DNA of 40,463 nucleotides, taken from positions 1 to 40,463 of the forward strand of contig CADBFE010000018.1 of the NCBI GenBank assembly GCA_902793845.1. Direction: 5' to 3'. The notes below the pieces were generated by a model. That model had not been told where the DNA came from and ran no database searches. It saw only the letters and a program-made list of their open reading frames with translations. Of the stretch, positions 24,293-32,937 are shown piece after piece. The DNA is from an uncultured Lachnospiraceae bacterium. GTDB taxonomy: Bacteria; Bacillota; Clostridia; Lachnospirales; Lachnospiraceae. The translations under genes and the position numbers were made by a program. How positions within the stretch are numbered: the stretch's first letter is position 1; the number at the start of each line of letters is the position of its first letter.

Positions 24293-24330
24293 AAAAAGCG
24301 CCTCATACACCCTTATGGGCATATGAGGCG
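24293..24330 (-). terminator. Intercistronic hairpin between binding-protein and permease genes
   Basis: Minus strand: CGCCTCATA (24330-24322) pairs with TATGAGGCG (24307-24299), with an inner CCC/GGG, then CTTTTTAA. It lies 51 bp after the binding-protein stop. As a leaky terminator or 3'-end stabiliser it would give more binding protein than permease, a common arrangement in sugar transporters. Confidence 0.75.
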
Positions 24331-24380
24331 TGTAAAAATCATATACCTGATTACATATTCACATGTATCTCAAACGTTTT

Positions 24381-25670
24381 TTATTCTGAAACAGGTGCAG
24401 TAATACCTGCCACAGCATTATCAAGAAGCTCCTGAAGTGATGTTCCGTCAGGGTTGCCTGCTGCAAGAATGCTGCCGAGTGTCTCAGATGATGCCCAGTA
24501 GTTTCCACCGATTCTCTGAGGTGTAGCAAATTCTGCCTGTGCTGCAAGAGCTGCTATGGCGGGATTTGCTTTTACGGCATCACTTGCTGCTGCAGCTGCG
24601 TTTGCAGGACCTTCCTGATATGTATCGAATCTCTTTTCCTGAGATGACTGGCATGTGAGATACTCAGCAAGGAGCATTGACCAGCCTACATAGTCAGAGT
24701 GAGGATTTACACCGATAAGCTTGTATCCTGAATATGAGCTCATCTGAACCTGCTCACCTGCTACAGTAAATGTGGGAAGTTTTGCTGCTGCATAATTGTC
24801 TCCCCATGCGGCTGCCGCTGCCTCAGCATCCCATGTACCGGATACACCTGCGATGATAGTTCCCTCAGCTATACCTGTCTGGAACTCTTCATCAGTAGCT
24901 GACTGGAATCCCGGATTAGAACAGATATCCAGAATAGCCTGGGCTACATCTGTACCGCCATCCTGATTCCACTCGCAGAAGTTTGTCACTCCGTCTTCAT
25001 TTAATCCTGTATCAAGTCCGGCACCCTTGAAGAATGAATAGAGATACCATCCTGCGTCAATCTGCATTGTAATCTTTTTGCCATTATCTGCTGCAATCTG
25101 CATCATCTGGTCAAATGACTTTACATCATCTTCTGTGAAGTACTCTGTAGAGTAAAACATAAAGTATCCGTTTGATGCTGTAGAAGGATATGCGTAAAGC
25201 TGTCCGTCAACTGTTGCTGCCTCTACAGCTCCTGAGAGGTTCTCTCCCGCAACATCATATGTGTAGGAAGCGCTCACCGGCTGAAGTGCTCCTCCTGCAA
25301 CGAGTTCATTGATCTGGTCATCAGCAAATGTATAAACATCAGCTGCAGCGGTTACATCTGTGAGGACTGTATCCTTTGCCTGAGCCTCTGAGCATGCACC
25401 TACTGTAATGTTGAAATCAACATCCGGATAAAGAGCCTCGAACTCATCTACGAGCTGCTGTGTGAGATCCTGCTGAATCTCGGAAGCCCATACAGTAAGT
25501 TCTACAGTACCCTCTGTTGCATCGATGAGCGCCTGTACTCCTGATGCGTTTGTACCTTCGGAAGCACCGGTGTTTTCTGCACTGTCTGCAGGAGCCTGTC
25601 CTCCACATCCGGCAAGAGTTCCGACTACCATTGTCGATGCGATAAGTAATGCAAGTAATTTCTTCTTCAT
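24381..25670 (-). CDS. Extracellular galacto-oligosaccharide-type solute-binding lipoprotein
   Basis: 429 aa. Lipoprotein signal peptide MKKKLLALLIASTMVVGTLAGC with the modified Cys at C22, then a low-complexity linker. The mature protein is a MalE-family (extracellular solute-binding 1) receptor: VELTVWASEIQQDLTQQLVDEFEALYPDVDF near 56-86 and DVTAAADVYTFADDQINELVAGGAL near 107-131. It should sit on the outer face of the membrane and deliver sugars to the two permeases downstream. Galacto-oligosaccharide as substrate comes from the operon context. It has its own perfect promoter and an operator (25746-25800), and a stem-loop after it. Confidence 0.93.
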   Translation of the reverse strand: MKKKLLALLIASTMVVGTLAGCGGQAPADSAENTGASEGTNASGVQALIDATEGTVELTVWASEIQQDLTQQLVDEFEALYPDVDFNITVGACSEAQAKDTVLTDVTAAADVYTFADDQINELVAGGALQPVSASYTYDVAGENLSGAVEAATVDGQLYAYPSTASNGYFMFYSTEYFTEDDVKSFDQMMQIAADNGKKITMQIDAGWYLYSFFKGAGLDTGLNEDGVTNFCEWNQDGGTDVAQAILDICSNPGFQSATDEEFQTGIAEGTIIAGVSGTWDAEAAAAAWGDNYAAAKLPTFTVAGEQVQMSSYSGYKLIGVNPHSDYVGWSMLLAEYLTCQSSQEKRFDTYQEGPANAAAAASDAVKANPAIAALAAQAEFATPQRIGGNYWASSETLGSILAAGNPDGTSLQELLDNAVAGITAPVSE

Positions 25671-25745
25671 TTTTTTCCTCCTTACGAATTGGGTTGTTAT
25701 TGTTTTTGCTGTTTTTGTTTTTATAGAACTGCAATATTTTTGTGT

Positions 25746-25800
25746 TTGCGCAATCGGTTGTTCTAATATCGATATTACTTTTATTTTTTTTTAGTGTCAA
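25746..25800 (-). promoter_or_regulatory. Galactan operon promoter with downstream operator
   Basis: Minus strand: -35 TTGACA (25800-25795), exactly 17 nt, -10 TAATAT (25777-25772). TTGCGCAA (25753-25746) lies just downstream of the expected start point, in a roadblock position for the LacI-family protein encoded upstream. The leader to the ATG at 25670 is about 95 nt. Confidence 0.85.
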
Positions 25801-25826
25801 CGGTTTTTTTGACTTTTTTGTTATTT

Positions 25827-25838
25827 AAAACCGGTTTT
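25827..25838. promoter_or_regulatory. Palindrome AAAACCGGTTTT upstream of the galactan promoter
   Basis: A perfect 12-bp palindrome about 30 bp upstream of the -35 box. A central CpG flanked by A/T is the usual form of LacI-family operators, so it may bind the local regulator or another LacI/CcpA-type protein. It differs from the TTGCGCAA sites, so a second regulator is possible. Confidence 0.55.
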
Positions 25839-25905
25839 GTGAAAAATGACTGTTTTTGATTTGCACTGCTTGTATGCTTTGACCATAGATGAAATTGCAA
25901 GTAAT

Positions 25906-26931
25906 TTACTGGGTTGAACCCTTGAGCATCACTTCATACGGGAGATATGTTCTGCCCGGAACTTCATTTCCCTCTATATAAGAAAACAGCAGGCTGGCCG
26001 CAGTTATTCCCAGTTCCCTGGGATCGTATTTAAGAGTGGTTATGGGAGGCTGGTTGTTTTCTATAATCTCGCTGTTGTAGAAAGACGCCACCTTAATCTG
26101 CTCCGGTATTTTCACATTTTCTTTATGTAATTTATCAATTACCATTGCACATATCTTGTCATCGGCACATACAATGCATTCAACATTTTCATGTATGGCA
26201 TTGTCCACAATCCTGCCAACAGCACCTTCGTTGTCAGAGTTCATATATATTTCGCTTTTTATTTTTTTTGATGCTGATCCTATCGCGCTCTCAAAGCCTT
26301 CTCTTCTGGTGAGATTTACAATATGCCTGTCACTTCCGCATATGAGGACCAGATTTTTCAGACCTTTCAGAAGCAGTATACTTATCAGTTCACCGCACGC
26401 TTTTACATGATCGTTGTCTACCTGGATAACATTTTTTTCATCCGTACTTCCTATAACCACAAAGGGTATTCCGGACTCCTTTAAAAACCTTACATTCTCA
26501 TCATCTGTCAGTGTACGGCCAAGTACTGCCCCGTCTATCTTCTGATTTGTCACAATTCTTTTCAGACTGCTGATATCATCATCGTAGACCATCGATATCA
26601 GTACATCATAATCTCTTTCCTGTGCTTCACATATAACCCCCGACATACACTTTTGAAAAAAAGGCAGGTCAGTCACACCCGGATCTCCAGGCATTATCCA
26701 TGCGATATTATATGTCTTCTGCTTTGCCAGACCCTTTGCGATTGGATTTGGCTTATAATTGTTCTTTTCAATGTATTCAAGGACTTTATTTCTTGTCTCG
26801 CTGCCTATTCTTCCCTTTCCCGATATGGCCCTGGATACTGTGGTCTTTGATATTCCCAGTGCATCCGCCACATCCTGTATGGTGATTTTGGAAACTGCGT
26901 CATCATCATTTCTGATCAGATAATTCTCCAT
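25906..26931 (-). CDS. LacI-family transcriptional regulator of the galactan locus
   Basis: 341 aa. A LacI helix-turn-helix is at residues 16-40 (ITIQDVADALGISKTTVSRAISGKG), followed by the hinge helix (NNYKPNPIAKGLAKQKTYNIAWIMP) and a periplasmic-binding-protein-like effector domain. A 15-residue extension precedes the HTH. RBS AAGGAA precedes the ATG. It is divergent from the GH42 gene and in the same direction as the transporter operon. Three TTGCGCAA palindromes lie in its own promoter, the GH42 promoter and the transporter promoter, which makes it the likely repressor of all three, released by galactose, galactobiose or a related sugar (inducer inferred). Confidence 0.93.
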   Translation of the reverse strand: MENYLIRNDDDAVSKITIQDVADALGISKTTVSRAISGKGRIGSETRNKVLEYIEKNNYKPNPIAKGLAKQKTYNIAWIMPGDPGVTDLPFFQKCMSGVICEAQERDYDVLISMVYDDDISSLKRIVTNQKIDGAVLGRTLTDDENVRFLKESGIPFVVIGSTDEKNVIQVDNDHVKACGELISILLLKGLKNLVLICGSDRHIVNLTRREGFESAIGSASKKIKSEIYMNSDNEGAVGRIVDNAIHENVECIVCADDKICAMVIDKLHKENVKIPEQIKVASFYNSEIIENNQPPITTLKYDPRELGITAASLLFSYIEGNEVPGRTYLPYEVMLKGSTQ

Positions 26932-27000
26932 AATACATTCCTTCTTCCGTGAGCATTTATGCTTTAACTTATTTTCCGGTTTACTTTTATAATAACTGGT

Positions 27001-27028
27001 ATTATAATCTGGATAATCGGTTGCGCAA
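27001..27028 (-). promoter_or_regulatory. lacI-type regulator promoter overlapping an operator
   Basis: Minus strand: -35 TTGCGC (27028-27023) is part of the palindrome TTGCGCAA (27028-27021); after 16 nt comes a perfect -10 TATAAT (27006-27001). The start codon is at 26931. Overlap of operator and -35 implies autorepression. Confidence 0.75.
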
Positions 27029-27076
27029 TGGCATTTATTTGAATTTTATAAATTATTTGCTATTGTGTCAAGTTGT

Positions 27077-27104
27077 TTGCGCAACATTAGCAGCAGTCTA
27101 TATT
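27077..27104 (+). promoter_or_regulatory. GH42-GH53 operon promoter overlapping an operator
   Basis: Plus strand: TTGCGC (27077-27082), 16-nt spacer, TATATT (27099-27104), 27 nt before the TTG start. The -35 is part of TTGCGCAA (27077-27084), mirroring the arrangement of the divergent regulator promoter. The flanks extend the dyad imperfectly (TGTT on the left, ACA on the right). Confidence 0.65.
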
Positions 27105-27130
27105 ATCCATACTAATTAAGAGGTGTCAGA

Positions 27131-29125
27131 TTGAATACAGAATACTCTTTTTCCACAAAATATGACAAATTCCTTTTTGGCGCAGCCTATTATGCCGAAT
27201 ATATGCCTTACGACCGGATCGATACAGATTTTTCACTTATGAAAAAAAGTGGGATAAACGTGATCAGGATAGCAGAATCCACCTGGAGCACCCATGAACC
27301 AAGGGAAGGTGTCTTTGACTTTTCTGCCCTTACAGCCATGCTTGACTGTGCCGTCAAATACGACCTTAAGGTCATTGTAGGGACGCCGACCTATGCCATT
27401 CCCTCATGGCTTTATCATAAGCATCCCGATGTCCTCGCCGTCACAAAGTACGGCCCCCTCCTTTATGGTTCAAGGCAGCTTACTGATCTTACAAACAAAC
27501 ATTATCTTTTTTATGCTGAGAGAGTCACGCGAAAGATGATGGAAATATGCCGGGACAGCAAAGCTGTCATCGGGTACCAGATTGATAACGAAACCCGTAT
27601 AGCCGGAGCGGCGGGCCCTGATATTCAAAAGAAATTTGTAGAATATTTAAAAGAGCTTTATCCGGACATAAATGATCTCAACAGGGAATTCGGTCTCGAT
27701 TACTGGAGCAACAGGGTAGACAGCTGGGAAGATTTCCCGGATATCCGGGGTACAATAAACGGTTCATTATCTGCCGAATACAAAAAATTCTTACGAAAAT
27801 GTATCACCGATTTTCATAAATGGCTGGCAGACATAGTCAGGGAATATACTTTTCCCGGTCAGTTTGTTACTCATAATTTTGATTATGAATGGAGAAACTA
27901 TTCTCACGGTATGCTTCCTCTCGTAAACCAGCCTGAATCCGCCGCCTCGTTTGATATAGCAGGATGCGACATATATTACAGATCCCAGGATGATTTTGAC
28001 GGCTCTGACATTTCATTTTGCTGTGCGATAGCCAGGAGTCTTAAAAAATCTCCTTTTCTCGTACTGGAGACCCACGCCCAGGGATTAAAGGCCAGACTGC
28101 CATATCCCGGCCAGATGCTCCAGGCCATGTATACATTCGCATCGGGCGGCGCCACCGGTATCCTTTACTGGAACTGGCACTCTATCCATAATTCGTTTGA
28201 ATCATACTGGAAGGGTATCCTGAGCCACGACCTCCTTCCTAACAGAATTTATGACGAGTTGTCCTCTTCATATACAGAATTTACGAAAACAGTCCCTCCC
28301 TCACTCCTTGCCGGGCACGGATTAATGCCATTAAATGACGTTGCGATCATGCTTGACCGTTGTTCGTGTGTGGGTCTTGAAGAGTTTCCCTTTGATGATA
28401 CGGATCACACCGATTACAACGATGTGGTCAGAACATATTTTGATGGCTGCTATGAGCTGGGCATCCACTGTGACGTCATTTATCCGGGTGACGATCAAGG
28501 CAGATACCGGCTGATCATTATCCCGGCAATGTATTCCGTTTCAGATGAGACAGTCCGGTCCCTGCGCAGCTATATAGAAAACGGCGGACATGTACTCATG
28601 AGTTTTAAAAGCCTTTTTGCAGACAGAAATCTCAAAATATATCACGATGCCCAGCCTCACGGCATCACTGATATATGCGGTTTTACATATGACGAATTCA
28701 CTGTCCCGGGCAGAGCCAAAATACTTTTTAACAACGGATATACAGCCACTCCCAAATACTGGATAGAACTGCTCAGGACAAACTCTGAGACTGCAAAGGT
28801 ATGGGGCAGATATGAGCATAAATACTGGGAGAAATACTCTGCTGTCATACATCAGCCAATTGGAAAAGGTTCTCTTACCTATGTAGGAGCCTTTCTTGAA
28901 AAAGATGACTTAAAACCCATTATTTCAAAGCTTGCAGATACCATATCCCTCGATATTCCGGGTGCCCGGTATCCCGTTGTAGCCAGAAAGGTTTCTGACT
29001 CAAACGGTGAAAAATACCTGTTTATATCAAACTATTCCGATTCGGAAGCCGACTTTATCGACGAAAAAATCTGTCCCGGGACAATTCACTTAAGTGACTG
29101 GGACACAAAAATAATTAAAATGTAG
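27131..29125 (+). CDS. GH42 beta-galactosidase
   Basis: 664 aa, the normal GH42 length, no signal peptide, cytoplasmic. The start is a TTG at 27131, 5 nt after GAGGTG; no ATG occurs before the conserved barrel. Catalytic barrel: KFLFGAAYYAEYMP, INVIRIAESTWSTHEP, the acid/base in GYQIDNET (N153/E154) and the nucleophile in VLETHAQG (E313). The trimerisation and C-terminal domains follow. It removes galactose from beta-1,4-galacto-oligosaccharides, like GanA, the partner of galactanase in Firmicutes. First gene of a two-gene operon with the extracellular GH53 (12-bp gap), transcribed away from the regulator. Confidence 0.95.
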   Translation: MNTEYSFSTKYDKFLFGAAYYAEYMPYDRIDTDFSLMKKSGINVIRIAESTWSTHEPREGVFDFSALTAMLDCAVKYDLKVIVGTPTYAIPSWLYHKHPDVLAVTKYGPLLYGSRQLTDLTNKHYLFYAERVTRKMMEICRDSKAVIGYQIDNETRIAGAAGPDIQKKFVEYLKELYPDINDLNREFGLDYWSNRVDSWEDFPDIRGTINGSLSAEYKKFLRKCITDFHKWLADIVREYTFPGQFVTHNFDYEWRNYSHGMLPLVNQPESAASFDIAGCDIYYRSQDDFDGSDISFCCAIARSLKKSPFLVLETHAQGLKARLPYPGQMLQAMYTFASGGATGILYWNWHSIHNSFESYWKGILSHDLLPNRIYDELSSSYTEFTKTVPPSLLAGHGLMPLNDVAIMLDRCSCVGLEEFPFDDTDHTDYNDVVRTYFDGCYELGIHCDVIYPGDDQGRYRLIIIPAMYSVSDETVRSLRSYIENGGHVLMSFKSLFADRNLKIYHDAQPHGITDICGFTYDEFTVPGRAKILFNNGYTATPKYWIELLRTNSETAKVWGRYEHKYWEKYSAVIHQPIGKGSLTYVGAFLEKDDLKPIISKLADTISLDIPGARYPVVARKVSDSNGEKYLFISNYSDSEADFIDEKICPGTIHLSDWDTKIIKM

Positions 29126-29137
29126 GAGGAACCGGTT

Positions 29138-31267
29138 ATGATGATACATAAAAAACTTTCAACTCTGCTCATAATGACTGCATCCGTATTTCTTTTATCA
29201 GCCTGCTCAAATAATAATCAGACTGCTGTATCTGCCGATACTGCCCCTGATATGACACTGGTCAATGCCGGAGCAGAAGTAAAAGCCGCCGACGCTGCAA
29301 AAGCTGCCGCATCTCCGTCTGAATATACTGCCAAAGACCATGATTATACTGCAAAAGAAGTAAGCGAAATAGAGAGAGAATATTTCACACTCCCGTCCGC
29401 TGCGGAAGAAAGCAGTATATATGTTGAACCTGTAGAAGGAATTCCGGACGATTTCATCAGAGGTGTTGACGCATCCGAAGTCCTCTCAATAGAAAACAGC
29501 GGTGCCAAATATTATGATAGTGAAGGTAACGAGCAGGATGTATTTAAGATACTCTCACAGTCGGGAGTCAATTATATAAGACTCCGTATATGGAACAATC
29601 CCTACAACCTTGACGGAAATGGATACGGAGGCGGAAACTGTGATTTACAGACTGCAGTCAGTCTGGGAGTCCGGGCTACAAAGTATGGCATGAAGGTACT
29701 GATTGATTTTCATTATTCCGACTTCTGGGCCGATCCCGAAAGACAGCTCTCACCTGTTGCATGGCAAAATCTCTCTGATGAGGACAAATGCCTCGCCCTT
29801 TATGATTTCACATACGACAGTCTCGAAACGCTTATCTGTGCCGGCGTGGACGTATCAATGGTCCAGGTTGGTAATGAGACCAATAACGGTCTGTCCGGAG
29901 AGACAGATTTTGATACTATATGCCGTCTTTTTAACAGTGGCAGTCAGGCTGTCAGGAAAATATCAGAAGTATATGACAAGGATATAGCTGTCGCTCTTCA
30001 TTACACCAATTCAACAGATTATGAAAAGATCGACAATATATGTGCAGGACTCCTTGAAAACAATGTGGATTATGATATTCTCGGTCTTTCCTACTACACT
30101 TTCTGGTCAGGATCCTTTGAGCAGTTTGGAAATGTGATGAGTCATGTCAAAAATGAATATGGCAAAGATGTGATGCTGGCCGAATTTTCATATCCGTTTA
30201 CAGATCAGGACGGCGACTGCTATGCCAACAGTGCCGCGGGCGGAGAAATGAGCGCCGGATATACATCCTCTGTCCAGAGCCAGTCAACAATGATCCGTGA
30301 TATGTGCGCCCTTACATATGATAACGGCGGCATAGGTGTATTTTACTGGGGTGGTACATGGATACCCGTAGGCAGCGATTATGAGACCAACATGGAGTTA
30401 TGGGAAAAGTACGGCAGCGGATGGGCTACCAGCTATGCCGATTCATATGACCACGAAAATGTAGGTAGCTATTACGGAGGATCAGCCTGGGACAATCAGG
30501 CCCTGTTTGATTTTGACGGTAAGGTCCTGCCCTCTCTCGATACATTTAAATATCTCGGTACCGGTACGATATGTGATCCGGCTGTCGATTACATACCTGA
30601 TATAAATATAGATGTTCTCGTCGGCAGGGAACTTGTGATGCCGGATACTGTTTTCGCAATATATAATGACAGATCGTTAAACGGCGAGGTCAGTGTCACA
30701 TGGGACGAATCGGAGCTTGAATCTGCCGATACCTCAAAAGACGGAGAATATACAGTCACCGGCAGGACAGATGATGGTCATATCGTTACGGCTACCGTAA
30801 ATGTTGGATATGTAAATATTGCTGACAATCCCGGCTTTGAAGAAGAGGATTACTCTATGTGGGATGTTACCTATGAAGGCGATTCAAATCCTACTGATTT
30901 TCAGGACAACGGAGCCGACGCGAAAACAGGTGATATGTCATTTCATTTCTGGTCGGAAGATAACATGTCATTCACAATATCCCAGACGAAAACGGATCTG
31001 ACACCCGGCGTCTATATGGTATCCGTTTTTTCTCAGGGCGGCGATATGAACGACGACTGCAGCATGGAATTGTATGCAATCGCAGATGGTGTCGAATATA
31101 CTGTTTCCTTTATGGATACATCCTGGTGCAACTGGCAAAACCCGGTCATATACGATATACCGGTAACAGATGGTGAGATCACATTTGGTGTACGAATGAA
31201 TCTTTGTCCAAAAAGCTGGGGTACCCTTGATGATTTTTCTCTCTGCCTTACAGATACTGTTGATTAA
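29138..31267 (+). CDS. Membrane-anchored GH53 endo-beta-1,4-galactanase with Ig-like and CBM61-like domains
   Basis: 709 aa. Lipoprotein signal with LLSAC, lipidated C23, then a Ala/Ser/Thr-rich linker to about residue 100. GH53 barrel about 105-475: RGVDASEVLSIENSG, VNYIRLRIWNNP, LIDFHYSDFWADPERQ, acid/base E247 in VQVGNETNNG, nucleophile E349 in MLAEFSYP, and closing WDNQALFDFDGK. Residues about 488-560 are a bacterial Ig-like (Big_4) domain with VTWDESELESAD. Residues 561-709 (NIADNPGFEEEDYSMWDV...) look like a CBM61-type beta-galactan-binding module, a known companion of GH53. AGGAGG is 8 nt before the first of two ATGs. It degrades galactan on the outer cell surface and is co-transcribed with GH42. 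Confidence 0.94.
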   Translation: MMIHKKLSTLLIMTASVFLLSACSNNNQTAVSADTAPDMTLVNAGAEVKAADAAKAAASPSEYTAKDHDYTAKEVSEIEREYFTLPSAAEESSIYVEPVEGIPDDFIRGVDASEVLSIENSGAKYYDSEGNEQDVFKILSQSGVNYIRLRIWNNPYNLDGNGYGGGNCDLQTAVSLGVRATKYGMKVLIDFHYSDFWADPERQLSPVAWQNLSDEDKCLALYDFTYDSLETLICAGVDVSMVQVGNETNNGLSGETDFDTICRLFNSGSQAVRKISEVYDKDIAVALHYTNSTDYEKIDNICAGLLENNVDYDILGLSYYTFWSGSFEQFGNVMSHVKNEYGKDVMLAEFSYPFTDQDGDCYANSAAGGEMSAGYTSSVQSQSTMIRDMCALTYDNGGIGVFYWGGTWIPVGSDYETNMELWEKYGSGWATSYADSYDHENVGSYYGGSAWDNQALFDFDGKVLPSLDTFKYLGTGTICDPAVDYIPDINIDVLVGRELVMPDTVFAIYNDRSLNGEVSVTWDESELESADTSKDGEYTVTGRTDDGHIVTATVNVGYVNIADNPGFEEEDYSMWDVTYEGDSNPTDFQDNGADAKTGDMSFHFWSEDNMSFTISQTKTDLTPGVYMVSVFSQGGDMNDDCSMELYAIADGVEYTVSFMDTSWCNWQNPVIYDIPVTDGEITFGVRMNLCPKSWGTLDDFSLCLTDTVD

Positions 31268-31392
31268 GACTTACTTATTTCCCCGGAGTATTTATTTTCA
31301 GAGTAATTTCAAGTATAATTATATTGTAGTTTTTGAGTTTTCAGGGGACTATAAATAGCAAAACTCACATAAAGAAAGGACTCGGATCGATC

Positions 31393-32877
31393 ATGGAAGA
31401 AAAAACACTCTCAATCGAAGAAAGGGAACTGGCACTCGCCAACAAAAGGATGCTGCAGACAGCAACAGCTCTCTGCATAATCATTTCTCTCGCTTACCTC
31501 CTTGAGGTATTTAAAGGAGCCAGGACCATCGGCTATACAGCCGCTGTAATAGCCTTTGCTCTCGTACCGCAGATAGCGGGCTGGATAGTCAGAAAAGGCA
31601 ATCACGCCTCACCGGCCATAAAGCATATATCTGCACTCGGCTATGCACTGATGTATACTTTTGCTTTACTTACATCAGAAAACATTCTCGTATTTACGTA
31701 TGTAATACCCATGCTCATAGTCATCACCCTGTATGATGATGTTAAATATATCTCCCGGACCGGTATAGGAGTGATCATCGTAAATATCATCTCCATCGTC
31801 CTCCAGGCTGTAAACGGCAAGATTGAGGATACAGCCGTTGCTGAGATTCAGGGCCTCGTAACAGTAATGATAATCATTTATCTCATCGTAGTCAGCAAGA
31901 CCAACCACGCATTCCAGATAATGCGTACTGCCAATCTTGAGGAAGCCAACCAAAAGACTACTGCTCTCCTTGAAGAGATCCTCGTCGTATCCGACAGAGT
32001 GACAGAGACTGCAGGTGAGCTTGCCGGAGAGATGTCCGTCCTGCGTTCATCCCTTGATCAGACTATTGACTCAATGGAACAGGTAAGCCAGGGTGCCAAT
32101 GAATCAGCTGATGCAGCCCAGACCCAGCTCGTACAGACCAATGAGATTTCAGATCATATCGAAAATGTTAAGGATTCATCAAATGTCATCACAGACAATG
32201 TAAATGTTGCCGCCGATGCAGTATCGGTAGGCCAGACCAACATCCGTCACATGACAAACCTGACAAAAGAGGTTGATGAGGCAGGTAAGGAAGTTGCAAC
32301 AGCCCTTGATAAATTTAAAAAGACAGCCGATGAGATGAACTCCATCACAGATATCATCACCAATGTTGCATCCCAGACAAGACTCCTTGCACTTAACGCT
32401 TCCATTGAGGCAGCAAGAGCAGGTGATGCCGGCCGTGGCTTTGCCGTAGTTGCCAGCGAGATTTCAAACCTTGCAGGACAGACAACCAATGCCACAGAAA
32501 ATATCAATGCTCTCATCACCGATGTAGTAGGCCAGGTCGGAAACATGGTTGCAACCATCGAAAAGCTCCTTAAGGCAGGCGAGGAGGAAAGCAGATGTGC
32601 TGCAGATACTGCGGACAGTTTTGAAAAGATCTCAGGTACCGTAGATATAATCAAGCAGCATACATCAGATCTCGACAGTGTAATCGCCCGTCTCGCATCA
32701 TCAAATGATGAGATAGTAAACAGCATTCAGACGACATCAGCCGTTACCGAGGAGGTAACAGCCCATGCCACAGAGACATTTGATACCACCAAAAGAAACC
32801 AGGATATCGTCAATCATATCAACTCCCTGGTGGAAGGTCTTAACGCCGACGCAGAACAGCTTAAAGCAAGCAGATAA
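31393..32877 (+). CDS. Methyl-accepting chemotaxis protein with multi-helix membrane sensor
   Basis: 494 aa from ATG 31393 (AAAGGA 12 nt upstream; the longer frame starts at a TTG without a site). Residues about 20-180 form five or six membrane helices with only short outer loops, so there is no large ligand-binding domain; signals may be sensed in the membrane or through a partner. Residues about 190-494 are the cytoplasmic signalling domain. The conserved hairpin tip for CheA/CheW contact is MNSITDIITNVASQTRLLALNASIEAARAGDAGRGFAVVASEISNLA, near residues 315-361. The C-terminal NWETF receptor-binding pentapeptide is absent. Its neighbours are an HD-GYP regulator and a phosphorelay, suggesting a local motility/biofilm signalling cluster. 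Confidence 0.93.
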   Translation: MEEKTLSIEERELALANKRMLQTATALCIIISLAYLLEVFKGARTIGYTAAVIAFALVPQIAGWIVRKGNHASPAIKHISALGYALMYTFALLTSENILVFTYVIPMLIVITLYDDVKYISRTGIGVIIVNIISIVLQAVNGKIEDTAVAEIQGLVTVMIIIYLIVVSKTNHAFQIMRTANLEEANQKTTALLEEILVVSDRVTETAGELAGEMSVLRSSLDQTIDSMEQVSQGANESADAAQTQLVQTNEISDHIENVKDSSNVITDNVNVAADAVSVGQTNIRHMTNLTKEVDEAGKEVATALDKFKKTADEMNSITDIITNVASQTRLLALNASIEAARAGDAGRGFAVVASEISNLAGQTTNATENINALITDVVGQVGNMVATIEKLLKAGEEESRCAADTADSFEKISGTVDIIKQHTSDLDSVIARLASSNDEIVNSIQTTSAVTEEVTAHATETFDTTKRNQDIVNHINSLVEGLNADAEQLKASR

Positions 32878-32887
32878 TATAGATAAC

Positions 32888-32921
32888 AAAAGAGCGCCGC
32901 ATTTAATGCGACGCTCTTTTT
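32888..32921. terminator. Bidirectional terminator between MCP and HD-GYP genes
   Basis: AAAGAGCG pairs with CGCTCTTT and, after one C/A mismatch, CGCATT pairs with AATGCG. The A-run on the left and T-run on the right serve both convergent genes. Confidence 0.9.
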
Positions 32922-32937
32922 ATATGCATTCTTTATT

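Noticed and set aside
31268-31392. Flagellar sigma-factor promoter before the chemoreceptor gene
   Set aside because: A TAAG-N14-CCGGAGTA match is too weak, and a nearby TATAAT lacks a good -35. I did not list either as a feature.
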